A stretch of DNA of 64,000 nt from Gigaspora rosea. Its lineage: Eukaryota > Glomeromycota > Glomeromycetes > Diversisporales > Gigasporaceae. The DNA lies in NCBI GenBank assembly GCA_003550325.1, contig QKWP01000048.1, positions 72,561 through 136,560 of the forward strand, given 5' to 3'. Made by a program: the position numbers and the translations under genes. This document shows, piece after piece, positions 22,933 through 34,867 of the stretch; position 1 is the stretch's first letter, and each line of letters opens with the position of its first letter. The notes below the pieces were generated by a model. It was not told the origin of the DNA. It did no database searches and saw only the letters and a list, made by a program, of their open reading frames with translations.

Positions 22933-23722
22933 TACGATAATCTGCTGATTTTTCAAGTAATAGATGGTTTTTAGAATTATACTAGCTAAAAATACTATAA
23001 TATTTATTAATATTAGAAATTGAATCAATAAGAGAAGAAGCAAATGAGGAGGAAGAGACTGAGGAAAAAGCCAAGAAAGAAACTGATGAGGAAACTGATG
23101 AGGAAATTGATTATATCGATAGACCAAATATTACTAAAGTTGTTAATTTGGTCAAAAATACAATTTATAATGCTCTTTTGAATTATTTTAATTCTCCACC
23201 AAATTCAGTTTTACTTGCAAGTATTTTAGATCCAAGATTCAAAAAAATAAAAGGATGGCTGGAAGAAGAAAAGAAAAAGCAATCACATTATTAAGATCGG
23301 AATATTCCTTTTTTAAAAATGAAAAGCATTTAAATCATAATCAAGAGTCTGCTAACAAAAATAGAGATCATTTTAAGGATAAAGAAAAAACAATTAGTGA
23401 TTTTAAATCACGACTGTTTGAAGAAGAAGAAGAAGAGATTATTAACAAAGATGAAATTGATCATTATTTTAAATTTCAGACACCACAAGCTACTAGAGAA
23501 AATCTATTTAAATGGTGTAAAGATAATAAAAAAGATTTTCCTGTTCTTTTCAAGATATCTCAAAAATATTTAGGTACTCCTGCAACTTCAGTTCCAAGCA
23601 AACATCTTTTTAGTGATGCAGGTAAGCAAATAACATGTGAAAGAAACAGGCTTAAGCCTGACACGGTTAATGAACTTCTTTTTGTTAAAAGAAATAGCAA
23701 ATATTATAATTTTTATAATTAG

Positions 23723-25503
23723 AAAATTATAATTTTACTACTACCCCTTTTCAATTTTTTTAACTATCATATAATTAGCATTATCTCGAAATCTACAAGA
23801 TTTTTTAAATTCTTATTTTTTTTTTGCAAATTTGTTATTAAAAAATAGTAACTTCACAAAGATTATCACATTTAAATTTGACATAAGTATCAGCTAAAGA
23901 ATCATTTGCTAATTTTATCAGTGGCTGTAATAATAATTATTTTTGGCCGGATCTATAGGTTGGCCCATCTACTTACACTTGACTTGCCAAAACTCAACCT
24001 GGTCACCCACCCACCTGTGGGTGACCTGGTAGTAATTAATAACTAGATAAAAATCTAAAGTTAGAAACATAGTTTAGAAAATATTGTAGTATATAGTTTA
24101 TTTTAAATACTGTACCTATATTAATAAATATTTTTTGTAGTATAAAATTTTACAGATAATTAGAGTGCCTTTCAGATTACTAATAATCGGTAAATTCTTT
24201 AAAATTCGTAAACTTATTTTGATAAAATAATAAAACGTATTTTATTATTTAATTAAAATTCGAGACACATTTATATGATCTTATTTTAAATTGTTAATCG
24301 ATACTGCTTCTAATATCGTTTTATTTTAACATACTTAAAATTTCACATCAACGACGTCAAATTAAAAATAAATAATCTTTAAAAGACACTTATCCGAATA
24401 AGGCTATAAAGAAATTGAACTATTGGAATTAATACAAGCCATAGAACTGGATCGATATCTTACTATACGTGAAAAAACAATTAAGTCTAACGATTTTTTC
24501 AAGTTCTTTTTTTCATTATAATAGTTTGCTTGAAAGTTCTCTTTGAAGGCATATTAATATATAACTTAAGTAATATTTGTTAAGCTATTTAAAAAAAAAT
24601 CTAAGCAAAGGTTTAATAAGTTACATAAAAAATAATTTAAGCGAAAGCTTATAAAAAATAATTCAAGCAAAGATTTAGTAATTAATATAAAAAATAGTTA
24701 AGCGAAGGTTTAGTAAGTTATATAAAAGGATAATTTGGATAGAATTAAATTTGCTAGTCAATTATTAAAAAACTTTGGTAATATTAGAATTTTTTTTATA
24801 CAGTTAAATAATTACTAGCTAACTGCAAATTAGCATTTAAGAGATTCCCGATTCTTATATAAAATTTACTGGTTATAGTAATTTGAAAAGTACCATGATT
24901 CAGGTCATCTGAATAATAATAGTCATAAACTGGTTAATAAATTTAGGCTATCTAAGTGACTTTCAAAGATATAATTATATAAAGTAGCATAGCTTTATTA
25001 TTATTATTATTCAATATAACATTTTTTTTTTAATTTGGTAAATAAAATATAATCGAGCAATGATTGACCCAATAATTGATCGATTATGTATGCTCGAGGT
25101 TACGAATTATATGCTTGATCGATCATAATCGATCAAGTGTGCATAATTGAATTTTGATCGATTAAAAAATTTTTTTTAGGTTAATCATCGATTAACGATT
25201 TTTTTGTCAAGTCAATTCCCTAAATTTGCTACATATCTGATATAAACTTAAAGCTCCATATTATTTTAACTTAAAATTAACATATTTTAAATTTTTAGAA
25301 TAAGTATGTATAAATTAAAATTTTAAATTTGAAAAGTAAAAATGAATTATCTTAATAAAAAAATAATTAATTATATGCAAATATTAAATTTTTTATTTTG
25401 TCTGTGTGCAACTTTTTACAAAAATAAACTATTTTAGTTTCATAAATAAATTTGTTATTTAATAAAATAAATGGTAAAAAAATCACAAGAATAGCCATAA
25501 ACA
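23723..25503. repeat. AT-rich intergenic with minor repeats
   Basis: A GGTCACCCACC...GGTGGGTGACC palindrome lies at 24001-24031. A degenerate tandem repeat of about 40 bp (CAAAGGTTTAATAAGTTA type, four units) lies at 24595-24740. A GATCGAT-rich block lies at 25045-25200. No gene recognised. Confidence 0.45.
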
Positions 25504-27242
25504 CTAAATTAATAAATCAGTTCGGGGACTAATTCTAACTTTAAGTTCCTGACAGGTAGTAGTCATAAGAGTAACAAGTTTTAATGGTTCATTTTTGTTC
25601 ACTAACTCGACATAATAATTCTTAAATACTAAAGCCATTAATGAAAGTAACTCAACCATTGCTAACCTTCTTCCAGGGCATATACGTCTGCCTCCACCAA
25701 ATATACAAAGCGCTGATTTGTCACCTAATTTTTTATCATCTAGATCATCATTATAAAATCTATCCGGATTGAAAACTTCAGGATCTGGCCAAATTTTAGG
25801 GTGAGTGTGTATTCCTGAAAAATTCAACATAAAATGTGTTCCAGGTGGCCATTTGTATCCTGCAATTTCATATTCTTCAGTAATCAATCGGTGTCCAACA
25901 GGAATTACTGGTACCAGACGAGAGGTTTCTTTAATTATTGCTTCACAATATCTTAATTTTTGAAGATCGTTGTATGATACATAAGATTTATCAGATGTTA
26001 AAATACAATCAATTTCAGAAAGCATTTTTTGTTTTACGTGTGGATTTTTACAAATAAAATAAGTTATGAAACAAAATAAATTTGTTGTCTAAACATAGGT
26101 AAATGTTTGTAAATGCAAGTTAATAAAGATTAAAAATAAGTAAAATATAAGTAAAATAACAAATAAAATTTACTAAATATTAATCATAAAGCAATACTTA
26201 CAGTATCTGTTCCACCCAAGAAAGCATCTAATATATTACCTCTGATCTCAATATCAGCAATTGGTTTTAACTCTTCATCATTTGAATCTTTCAGATTCGT
26301 ATTTGCTGTAATTAAGGAAGTAAGCATATCCGTTCTCATTTCTTTATCTATAGTCATTTTTTTGATCTCCTCCTTTCTCTTCTGAATTATTTTATCCAAT
26401 TTTTCAAATAAATAATCACGATTCTTTAAATAATCAACTGATTTATTTTTGATAATTGGAATATATTGCCTTACGAATGAACCGGTAGATGAAAATAACA
26501 TGAGACCTTGAATATATTTTACGATTGATTTAACAAATCTGTCCCCATCTTCGACTATCGCATCAGGATATTCAGATTTTTTACAGCTTAGTGTGTTATA
26601 ATAAGCCGCAATTGAATAAGTTCGTTCACCTGTGATTATTATTGAAACAATGTCGTTTGTAAAACCATGTAACCACTTAGTAAAATCAGTTTCTAGAGTC
26701 CAGTTGTCATTATTATTATTTGAAGTATTTTGTTTTCCAAGTGATTGCCAATAATCACTCAATTCTTTATACAAATTATTTGTACAATTTACGGCATTAT
26801 CCATAAATTTCTGTGCCACAAATGTATCCATAAAGAATTTACTATTGGGTTTCCAATTTTCATAATTTTCATTGAAAGCGATTCCATGTCCAAACATTCC
26901 TATTTCTTCCAAGCCTTGATTGTAAGATTGTCTCATAAAGAATAACTTACGATCAAAAAGTTTTTCAAAATATTCTGGACGTGTAAGAAGAATAAATCTA
27001 CGATCAAGGCTCAATTCACTAATATCTCCATATTTGTTTTGACATTGTTCATAAAATTTTTTTGGATCATATAAGAGATTATGAAAGTTTCCAATGAATG
27101 GTAAAGGTATTGGACCAGGAAGTGCATTGGGACGATTAAAATATTTGTAATAAAAATTAAAGATATAGATAGTGATGATTGCGATGAATAATAGGTAATA
27201 GTCAACGGTGTAAATTAAGCTAATAATATTTTGTATAGCCAT
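25504..27242 (-). CDS. Cytochrome P450 monooxygenase, two exons, 541 aa
   Basis: Exon 1 is 27242-26202 (347 codons) and exon 2 is 26088-25504 (194 codons plus stop). The ATG at 27242 precedes a hydrophobic anchor (residues about 14-32) and the proline hinge LPGPIPLPFIGN (41-52). The I-helix oxygen-binding motif AFLGGTDT ends exactly at the exon junction (343-347). The K-helix ExxR is ETSR (401-404). The NPDRF motif follows, and the haem-binding loop FGGGRRICPG has its ligand Cys at about residue 484. Length and all landmark motifs are normal for a class II microsomal P450. The enzyme would sit in the endoplasmic reticulum and take electrons from NADPH-P450 reductase. Substrate and CYP family cannot be told from the sequence by eye. 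It is the only apparently intact host gene in the window and stands alone among transposon debris. No frameshift or stop was found in either exon. Confidence 0.93.
26089..26201 (-). other. P450 intron, 113 nt, GT-AG
   Basis: Donor GTAAGT begins at 26201 directly after the ACT codon of GGTDT. The acceptor TTTAG ends at 26089. Joining in phase 0 adds the segment TTNLFCFITYFICKNPHVKQ before the next methionine, which is the expected start of the J-helix region. Reading through instead gives VSIAL and a stop. Confidence 0.88.
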
Positions 27243-28297
27243 CTTTTACTTGAGCTATGTACACTTTTATCTTAATAAATCGATTAGGTATATATATATA
27301 TAATTTTTTTTTTATGATAAAATGAAATGAAAGTATTAATTTATCCGTTATATTACTCTCATTTTATAAAAAGTTAGGCTATCTATCTTGTAAAGCGTAC
27401 AAAATATCGTTGATAAATTGTGCCATAATTAAATCCGAAATTAGCCATTAAATACGCACTTAATAAATCCGAATACTGTAATTAAGTTAAACTCTGAAAG
27501 AACAAAATTCCGAAGAGATAATATCTCAGCACTCACGCATAAAATTTATAATTATGAATTATGTGATTTTTTTGGGTGATTTAATTTTCAGAATATTATT
27601 TCTTCGGGATTTTGACCAAAAACAGATTTGTTAAATTACATTATTACCATTTAAATTTGATCGACGATGATCAAGACTTATTAATCTAGTATGAAAACTC
27701 GCTCGTTCAAGATCTATTGTTTGTATGAGTACAAATGCATAATGCTTATCCGAAAATTATGCACTTAATAAATAATAAAAAAGAGAATAATAAAAAAGAT
27801 ATCTCAGAAGTTTTTCATAGATACCCCTTTTGGGTTCCAAAAGTTATCCATCGAAGCTATTTGTGCAAATATGTTCTCCTAATTCAGATGGTGACATCGT
27901 ATATGATTGGTGATGTTGACACACGATTTACAGATAATAACTTACTTGCCGATAGGTTATTATCTAGGCAAGTAAAAAGAAAAGAAAAGGGTAACGTCCA
28001 GGAACGTAGTGAAACGGAGTGTTTTGTCTAATTCATATTTTGCGTTCGTCCATAAAATCTTAATTCTGATTGGATGAATAATCGAATGATTTTATTACAT
28101 AATCTTGCTAATTGAAAATCAAAATCAAGTTCGGATCTTGAATAGGGACATGACTGGTCATGACCGGTCAAAAACCGTAACCTGATATTGACCGGTGTTA
28201 CGATCGGTTGGGAGAGCTTGAGGAAATTGTGCAGATCATGTTTAGAATTCTGCAATAGAACCTATTTCCTAATGCGATATATACAGTGGTTAAGGGT
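27243..28297. promoter_or_regulatory. P450 upstream region
   Basis: An alternating TATATA tract at 27291-27303, about 50 bp before the P450 start codon, could serve as a TATA element; this is weak evidence in AT-rich DNA. Further out, open stretches at 27735-28031 (plus) and 28028-28255 (minus) have no recognisable domain. A self-complementary GACTGGTCATGACCGGTC block is at about 28152-28172, with further GACCGGT copies to 28205. Confidence 0.25.
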
Positions 28298-29105
28298 GGC
28301 CTAATATTAAATGTGAACATTATTCTATTAATTTACAGTTAATTAAAAAAAAAAAAATAAAATAAAAAAAAAAAAATTTGATTGGCTGACTAAAGTTTTA
28401 AGATCCCATGTAATGCAAAATGAAAAATCAACTTTGTGTAGCCTAATATTAATATTAAATGTGAACATTATTTTATAAATTTATAGTAAATTAAAAAATA
28501 ATTTGACCAACTGACCAAAGTTTTCAGATCTTATATAATGCAAAACAAAAAATCAACTTTGTGTAGCCTAATATTATTTCACAGTAAATTAAAAAAAAAA
28601 GAAAAAAAATCTGTCTAACTGACTGAAGTTTTTAGATTCCATGTAATACAAAATGAAAAATCATCATTGCATGGCCTAATATTAGATATGAACTTGTTCT
28701 ATTAATTTACAGTAAATTAAAAAATCTAACCAATTAATCAAAGTTTCAGATTCTATGTAGTACAAAATAAAAAATCAACTTAATGTGGACTAATATTAGT
28801 TTACAGTAAATTAAAAAAAAAATAAAAAAAAATAAAAAAATAATAAATGCAACAAACTGACCAAAATTTTCAGATTCCATATAATGCAAAAAAAAAAAAC
28901 CAACTTTGTGTGGCCTAACATTTTAGATCCATGTAATGCAAAATAAAAATCAACTTGTAGCCTAAGATTAGATGTGAACATTATCTATTAATTTATAGTA
29001 AATTAAAAAAAATAAAAAAAGAAAAAGTCTGACTGACTGATAAAGTTTTTAGATCCTATGTAATGTAAACCAAAAAATCAACTTCATGTAGCCTAATATT
29101 AGATG
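28298..29105 (+). repeat. Satellite of 110-140-bp units derived from a Harbinger MITE
   Basis: Unit boundaries (GTGGCCTAATATTA or close variants) fall at about 28298, 28439, 28565, 28673, 28786, 28911, 28958 and 29090. Each unit runs from that boundary through an A-rich tract to a CTGACTGA block, then ATGTAATGCAAAATGAAAAA and TCAACTTTGTGTG. The junction AAAGTTGATTTTT/GGCCACRCAAAG corresponds to the TAA-flanked MITE ends at 12235 and 12377. More units occur at 60990-61130 and 61905-63050. Confidence 0.75.
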
Positions 29106-29543
29106 TAAATATTATTGTCTGAAGCATAGCTAAGAACACTTTAATTCTAGAAAATAAGAAATCTTTTATGGCACATGATATTATCAATAAATGCATTGAG
29201 TGCTAATACAACAAAAAAATAAAATTTTTAATTTTAAGTTTTAATAAAACCTAATTATAGTATACTAATAGTAGCTTTTTTTATTAAGTAAATAGACCTT
29301 TATTATTAAGACAATTTTGTTTGTCATAATAAATGACCAATTTTACTAATCCATTTTTCAAATTTTCTTTTTAGAAATTTTGGCTACAAGCCAAATTAAT
29401 CAGCAAAATTGCTAATAGAATTACAATTCAAGATATTACAGTAGTATTACAGTATCTGTACTATTGATCAAAGAAAAAAAACTATATTTTTCAGTTCTTA
29501 GTTATGCTTCTATGCCTATTTTTTTGCACTTATTTTCTAACTT
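29106..29543. other. AT-rich spacer
   Basis: Bases 29331-29410 are an inverted diverged copy of 34010-34115. Otherwise nothing. Confidence 0.4.
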
Positions 29544-29547
29544 TTAA

Positions 29548-30052
29548 GTGTAGAGGATATGTAGATCACTTATCATATGATTTTGGTAGTACAAATAATT
29601 TTATATAGAAATTAGAAATATGCTACTAATAAAACTTTTATAATAACATTTAATTTTTGTTATTTGTAGATTAAAACATGCTCTTTTTAATAATATAAAT
29701 TTTAATAATAAAATATTTTTAAAAAAATATACTTGTATATATGGTAAAGTTCTCCATAGCCAATCCAAATTCTCTGTAGTTATACAAAATAGTTAATTTT
29801 GATTTGTTATATCATATGATCATCATATGATTTTTTGTAAACAAATAGTGATACCCAATCTTCAAGTACATTTTTCTTAGTAAAATATTTAGTTAATATT
29901 ACTGATTTTACTACTGTTAGAATCAGAAAAGTCTTTTCTACAACCTTAATTATGAATTTAAAATCATTTGCTTAATAATTTTTTTTAATTTTAAAAAGAA
30001 AAAAATTGTACCACCAATATCATATGATAAATGATCTATGTATTCTTTACCC
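29548..30052. mobile_element. TTAA-flanked MITE, copy 2
   Basis: Left end GTGTAGAGGATATGTAGATC and right end (inverted) GGGTAAAGAATACATAGATC, with TTAA on both sides (29544-29547 and 30053-30056). The inverted repeat extends about 55 bp through ATCATATGAT. At 505 bp its size agrees with the 495-bp copy at 2691. Confidence 0.68.
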
Positions 30053-30056
30053 TTAA

Positions 30057-30574
30057 ATTCAGGCTAATACAGAATTTATCTAATCATAATTTTTTTTTAC
30101 TTTTTTAAGAATATAAATTTTTTTAAGCTATAGAATTGTAGTGAAGGTAAGAGTTATTGGCAAAGAAAAAGTTAAAAAAATAAATGTATTCTTGTAGATA
30201 TAATAAACAACACTTTATAAGTATAAAAATTTTAATTTTAAAAATAGCATAAAAGTATAATTAGAACTAGAGAATAAAAGAATATACTTATTTTATTTTA
30301 TTGAATGCATTGATAATAAGTATGGTATTGTATTATATATAAAAAATTAAACATTTAATATATTTTCACTAAATTAATATTCAATTTTTTCTATTAATTA
30401 ATTTTATAGGATAGCAGTTGTCTTTGTTTAGTTTCTTTTTCAAGTAGAAAACCTTTGTATCAGAACTTTTGGGTTTACAATAATTAATATTTTTATCAAT
30501 TGTATTTAATATATTTTTTGTTTCTTTAAAAGATTTGATGTAATAATGTTATAGAGGTGAGTTAGTAGAATACG
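30057..30574. other. AT-rich spacer
   Basis: No gene or repeat recognised on either strand. Confidence 0.35.
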
Positions 30575-33250
30575 TTAATCACTAGAATTAGATTGGTCTT
30601 GTATTGATGGTTGTTCAAATCTAACTAGGTTTTGAAGGATTATCAAATTTTCTTGCAAGGTTTGTAAACTTTGTAAAGTAGATTTTAAGATTTCTTGAAT
30701 TCTTGTTAGTAGATAGCAGCTGTATTTAAGATTCCAATATCAATTATATTAGATAAATAAGTTGGTACAAATAGATTTGATAATATTGTTGATATTGAAA
30801 CACTGATACCAAGAATATTTCCCAAATGATTAAGAATTTTTTCAATGAAGTATATATGCAATTTTCATTATTATTATCAGTATTGTCATTGTTTTCATCA
30901 TAACTTTATTATTTTTTTTATTAAGTTTATCTTTATTATAATCATTTGTAGAACTTGCCGTACTTCAGATTGATCAATACTTATATTATAATAAATATTT
31001 TTAGCTTCTTGAAAAGTTGGAAAAATCAATTCTGAAAGGTATAAATATTGTTTCTGCTTACAAATTTCATTAATATAAAAGGCAGTAGTGCAAAAATATT
31101 TATACATAATTTTTTTTTGTAGAAAGTCAAAGCATTGGTAGCAAATATAGATACTGGTGAAATTAAATCAAAGTGGTAAAATAATTTCACTATTCCACCA
31201 ATCACCAATCGGCAATAGTGTAACTGGTGTAACTGTTTAATTGGTATAATTGGTGTAATTGGTGAATTGGTAAATTGGTAAAACGTAAATTGGTGAATTA
31301 GTGAATGGTGATGGTGAATTGATGAATTGGTAAATTAGTAAATTGGTGAAATGATAAGTTGGCTGATTGGTGAAACAGCAGAATAGTGAAATGGTAAATT
31401 TCCAGAGTTAAAATTAATTTAGTTTGAAATTCATACTATATTTGCTCTTCAAAAGTTAGGGTTTTGTTCAAATTTTTACGTTTTATGTTTTTACAAGTAC
31501 ACTTAGAGATAAAACTGTTAACTGTTTAAGTTCGAATTTAGATGCAAAATGCACAATATATAAAAATAAATTTTGTAAAGTGACAGCAGCAAGTAACTTT
31601 AATTTTATTCTAACTATCCAAATTTATCGATCTTGTTGAAATAAATGAAAGAAAAGGTGCTTTTTTTAGAAGACAATCAATTATCAATTTACTATTTCAA
31701 AATTCACTAATTCACTATTTTACCAATTTACCAATTCACTATTTCACCAATTCACCAATTCACCAATTTCACCAATTTCACCAATTTTACTATTTCACCA
31801 ATTTCACTACTTTACCAATATCTTATTTTGGTGTAATTCAGTAAAACTATTTCACTATTTCACCTGGTTAAATGGTTTAATATCACTAGCTCTATAGTAG
31901 CAAATATTAGTTGTCTACTATATAAGCAAGTTGTGTAAACCAGGGGCTTAATTTTAAATTCAACTTGTACATAAATCTTTTCTATTATTTCATCAATTTC
32001 ATATTTTAATATTTTATTTATTTCAATTAGTCTCTTTGCTAATTTATCAAGTTTTGTGCTCTGAGAAAAATAGGCAACCTGAGAAAATGATTCTATAAGA
32101 GTTTTATGGTATAATAGATCCATAACATTAAGCTCTTTTCAACATCTTCTTTTTCATATTCAAGTTTTATAGCAAGATTTCTTAATGTTAAGATGTTAAA
32201 TATAATTTCATGCACAAGAGCAATATAAAGCATATCTGCCTAAGAAGATAACCACTTTTTTGAAATTGCTTTAATTAATTATTTTTTAAAAATTTATTCA
32301 TTCTTTCAAGGTGATTATTTATTGTAGGAAGCTTGTCAATAGAAATTCCAAGATCTTTTGCAGCTCTTATCTAGCTATCAAAACACCAACTATACAATAG
32401 GTTTTCATCCTGTTGCTTTTCTAAGTAGGTAAGAAACTTTATACTACTATTAAAAATATTTTTAGAATTTGCTAGAAAATTTCTATTTGTAAATAAAGCT
32501 TTCTAATAAACCTTTTCTTTTCTAATAAAATTACATATCATTTTCTCACTATCTTCCATTGACCAAACCTCTTTTGAGATCTTTTCAATATATTTTAACA
32601 GTTTGATATTGCAAAATTATATTATCCACTACTGACTCAATCTAGTTGCTTATTGATTGCATTATTTCAATACTAGCTCAAATAAAAATAACAAAACAAA
32701 AGTATTATTTCTGGCCATACTTTTGCTAATACCTTCTGTTCTTTAATCTCAGTATCAGTCATTAGAGCAAGAGGACTAAAAGTAATCAGATTTTAAGCTA
32801 CCTTTTATTATAATTATTACTAATTTTGTCTTTAAAAATTGTAAAGAGTTATTCTAGATACTTTGCATTACTACCAATCTTATTATTATGATAAAAATTA
32901 TAACAAATGCAAGACACCCTATATAGCGTTAGTATGCTATTGAAAATCGAGAACCAGATGTATTTAATTTTTTATAATAACTTCCACAAATACTTTGTTT
33001 AACTATTTTTGGTTTAGTTGTTTGTTTAATGGACCATTTGCATTGTATATTATTAGAATCAATATTAAGACCATTTTTTTGAAGAAATTAATTATGATTT
33101 GTGATCTTGTTTTTATAAAACAAATTCTATTTCATTTTAACTTACCAGGTGCATCAATATTTAACAAATCTAAGTTTTTTTTGTTATTATCTTTTAGTAA
33201 GAGTTGTAAGTTTAACTTTATTTTTATATATAGTTTGTAACTACTTCTCT
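30575..33250 (-). pseudogene. MULE-like transposase relic, heavily decayed
   Basis: Read leftward. 32765-32680 gives LALMTDTEIKEQKVLAKVWP and then LFCYFYLS, the second-Asp and C/H box region of MULE transposases (the His is now Tyr). 32600-32300 gives EVWSMEDSEKMICNF and SWCFDS, then KDLGISIDKLPTINNHLERM. 32290-32150 gives LKQFQKSGYLLRQ and NILTLRNLAIKLEYEK. 32123-31860 is an open Lys/Glu-rich coiled-coil-like stretch. A C-terminal part with LKSTLQSLQTLQENL ends at a stop at 30575-30577. Multiple stops and frameshifts break it, and a 660-bp minisatellite (31200-31862) interrupts it. The portion right of 32800 is only suggestive. It is a different lineage from the FLYWCH-type copy at 9489. An overlapping plus-strand frame at 32995-33240 looks accidental. 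Confidence 0.62.
31200..31862. repeat. Bipolar minisatellite, GGTGAATTGG then CCAATTCACC
   Basis: 31200-31400 is an array of TTGGTGAATTGGTRAATT-type units. 31683-31862 is an array of the complement (TTCACCAATTTCACC). About 280 bp of unrelated sequence separates them. The whole block is thus a large inverted repeat made of tandem repeats, and it sits inside the MULE relic. Ends and TSD are unclear. Confidence 0.75.
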
Positions 33251-34257
33251 TTTTGGTTTATTAAAAGCTTGAAATTTTGAAATCATTTTGTAAATTGAAG
33301 ATACTAAAAATTAAATGTAATAATAAATTTAAGAGAAAGGTTGATATCTTTGTTTTATAATTTTTATGCTATATTTGTCATAATTAAGCTTTATACTTCT
33401 AGTGACTAATAAATTTATTGATCTATTTTATAATCTTTTATAGCTGATTTTATAACTAACGAATTATGTAATTTGAGTCTATTTGGTTAAATTGTATCTT
33501 AAATACAAAACAAAGAGTTCAATAAGAGTCATTAAAAACAATGTTTTAAAGAATATTTCAGGTTTTTACAGATTTATATACAAAGAATAGTACTATTTAA
33601 TAATTATCTACTAATGTACAAAATTCTAGTAACTCTTATATCATGTTTCTAATTTTTTATAAAATAAACTAGTCTTAGAAAAAATAATTGTTAGTAATAT
33701 ATTAATGTAGAATATATTCTATTATAGATTCTTAGAATTTAAATAAAATAATTATATCAAATTCAATTAAGTAATTGTTAAGATATTTTCTCTCAAATAC
33801 TGATTAAAAATTAAAGTTAAAACACAATTTTTTTTAAACTTTGAGCAAAAATATTTAAATAACTACTTGACCTAATTTGATAAAAAATTGTTATTTAAAT
33901 TCTATAAATTAATATATTTCAAATAAAAAAAATTATCAAATTTGGTCAGGTAGATATCAAGATATCTTTATTCAAATTTTTAAAATTGACCATTTTTATG
34001 CAAATCATATATAACATAATTCTATTGGGCAATTTTGCTAATTGCTGCAGCTTGTTGCTAAAATTCTAAAAAGGAAATTTGAAAAATAGAATGGTAAAAT
34101 TGGTCTAATAAAATATAATCTACCTCTAAATTTTCATAAAAATTAGATAATTTTTTATTAATAAATATTTGTAAAAAGCTTACTAGCATTTTAATAGATT
34201 CTTTTGGTACAAAAATTTATTTTATAAAAATTAACTAATAAAAAATCATTTGATTTT
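33251..34257. other. AT-rich intergenic sequence with small inverted repeats
   Basis: A short foldback lies at about 33860-33965 (arms with TACTTGACC.AATTTGATA). A dispersed block at 34010-34115 recurs inverted at 29331-29410. No gene. Confidence 0.4.
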
Positions 34258-34272
34258 AAAAATTTAGAGGTA

Positions 34273-34821
34273 CCATCTTGAATGGGAGCTACAGCGCAAT
34301 AAAGTTATTGTTATACCGCAAAACCCAGGGAACCAGAGAAATGGAATCCCGTTTGGCAAGTTTCGAGTTAGGAGATAATAGTAAAGATCTATGACAGCAC
34401 TACAGTAAAAAAAAAAAAGGTGGGTGGCCGGGATTGGAATAAACCTAATAAGGGCAGGCGGCTTTGTCGCTAAATCCAAATTACTGAAGTAGAATAGGAC
34501 ACAAGAAGGTTATTTGGTAGGCATCTGGTATGAGAGTAAAGTAGTCCTTAGGCTTTTGATGTCACATAGAGTTGGGGCCCCACAATATGTCAGTGCATCA
34601 GGTAGTAATAGGAGAAGCAGAAACTAGAGGGTTTAAATAGACAATTTCCATAGTTTGGTTGTAGGTATAGCAGCTAGTATAGAACCTTTGGGCAAACTAC
34701 TTAAATTAGACACCAAAAGTGCACGTGTAGCTAGTTGTATCCTTATCTTTGTAACAAATATAATGTCTCTATAAACTTTAATAAAAATCAAGGCCAAGGC
34801 ACCCAGCCTCTAAACTTTAAA
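34273..34821 (+). mobile_element. Poly(A) retroposon with 15-bp TSD
   Basis: A 549-bp insertion, GC-richer than its surroundings, is flanked by perfect AAAAATTTAGAGGTA (34258-34272 and 34822-34836). It ends in an A-run after an AATAAAA-type signal (34779). The last 200 bp align with the insertion at 54180 (shared GGTTTAAAT, AGCAGCTAG, TAGAACCTTTGGG, CTAGTTGTAT). Poly(A) plus a long TSD is the signature of LINE-machinery insertion. It may be a SINE or the 3' end of a LINE. No Pol III box was confidently identified. The opposite-strand frame at 34264-34479 crosses the TSD and is not real. Confidence 0.85.
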
Positions 34822-34867
34822 AAAAATTTAGAGGTAAGTAGAACTTATAACATAAATAAAATTGTCT

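Larger units (their letters stand above)
21405..23016 (+). other. Intron 2 of the hAT relic, expanded to 1.6 kb
   Basis: Donor GTATAT at 21405 and acceptor ATATTAG ending at 23016. Joining 21404 to 23017 keeps the frame (phase 1) from EEEGNE into IESIREEANEEEE, so this is an intron rather than a deletion scar. Inside are a palindromic MITE, a TLDc gene fragment, a 58-bp hairpin and a 730-bp repeat element. Confidence 0.6.
19490..23722 (+). pseudogene. hAT transposase (BED finger, DDE core, dimerisation domain), broken
   Basis: The gene is spread over three exons. Exon 1 (19490-19810) encodes a BED-type finger (WVWKYFG, C...C, HHLGSVHKKF). Exon 2 (19875-21404) has the first catalytic Asp in TTDLWM (about 20520), the second in SDSGSNMVKA (about 20722), the CLAHTLQLC box (about 20790) and WDLLDHLIELFKPIEEA (about 21250). 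Exon 3 (23017-23722) has ASILDPRFKK and the C-terminal dimerisation motif TPATSVPSKHLFSDAG (about 23575). Lesions are a MITE inserted in exon 2 (19886-20227), stops near 20238, 20315 and 21242, and frameshifts near 20855 and 23270. hAT transposases bind subterminal motifs and create 8-bp duplications. This is the only hAT transposase seen in the window and a natural candidate relative of the machinery that moved the 8-bp-TSD elements; that is inference. Terminal repeats for this copy were not found. Confidence 0.85.

Noticed and set aside
28128..28215. TAGGGACATGACTGGTC as a possible hAT-type left end
   Set aside because: No complementary right end or 8-bp duplication was found within several hundred bases.
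27735..28255. Two facing open frames of 98 and 75 codons
   Set aside because: No domain, no splice or start context. Part of the sequence is a palindromic GACCGGTC block. Probably chance.
31200..31862. Possible CRISPR-like array because of regular GGTGAATTGG repeats
   Set aside because: There are no unique spacers of constant length; units are contiguous and degenerate, and the DNA is eukaryotic. It is a minisatellite.
34264..34479. Minus-strand frame of 71 codons
   Set aside because: It crosses the target duplication of a poly(A) retroposon and so joins unrelated sequences.
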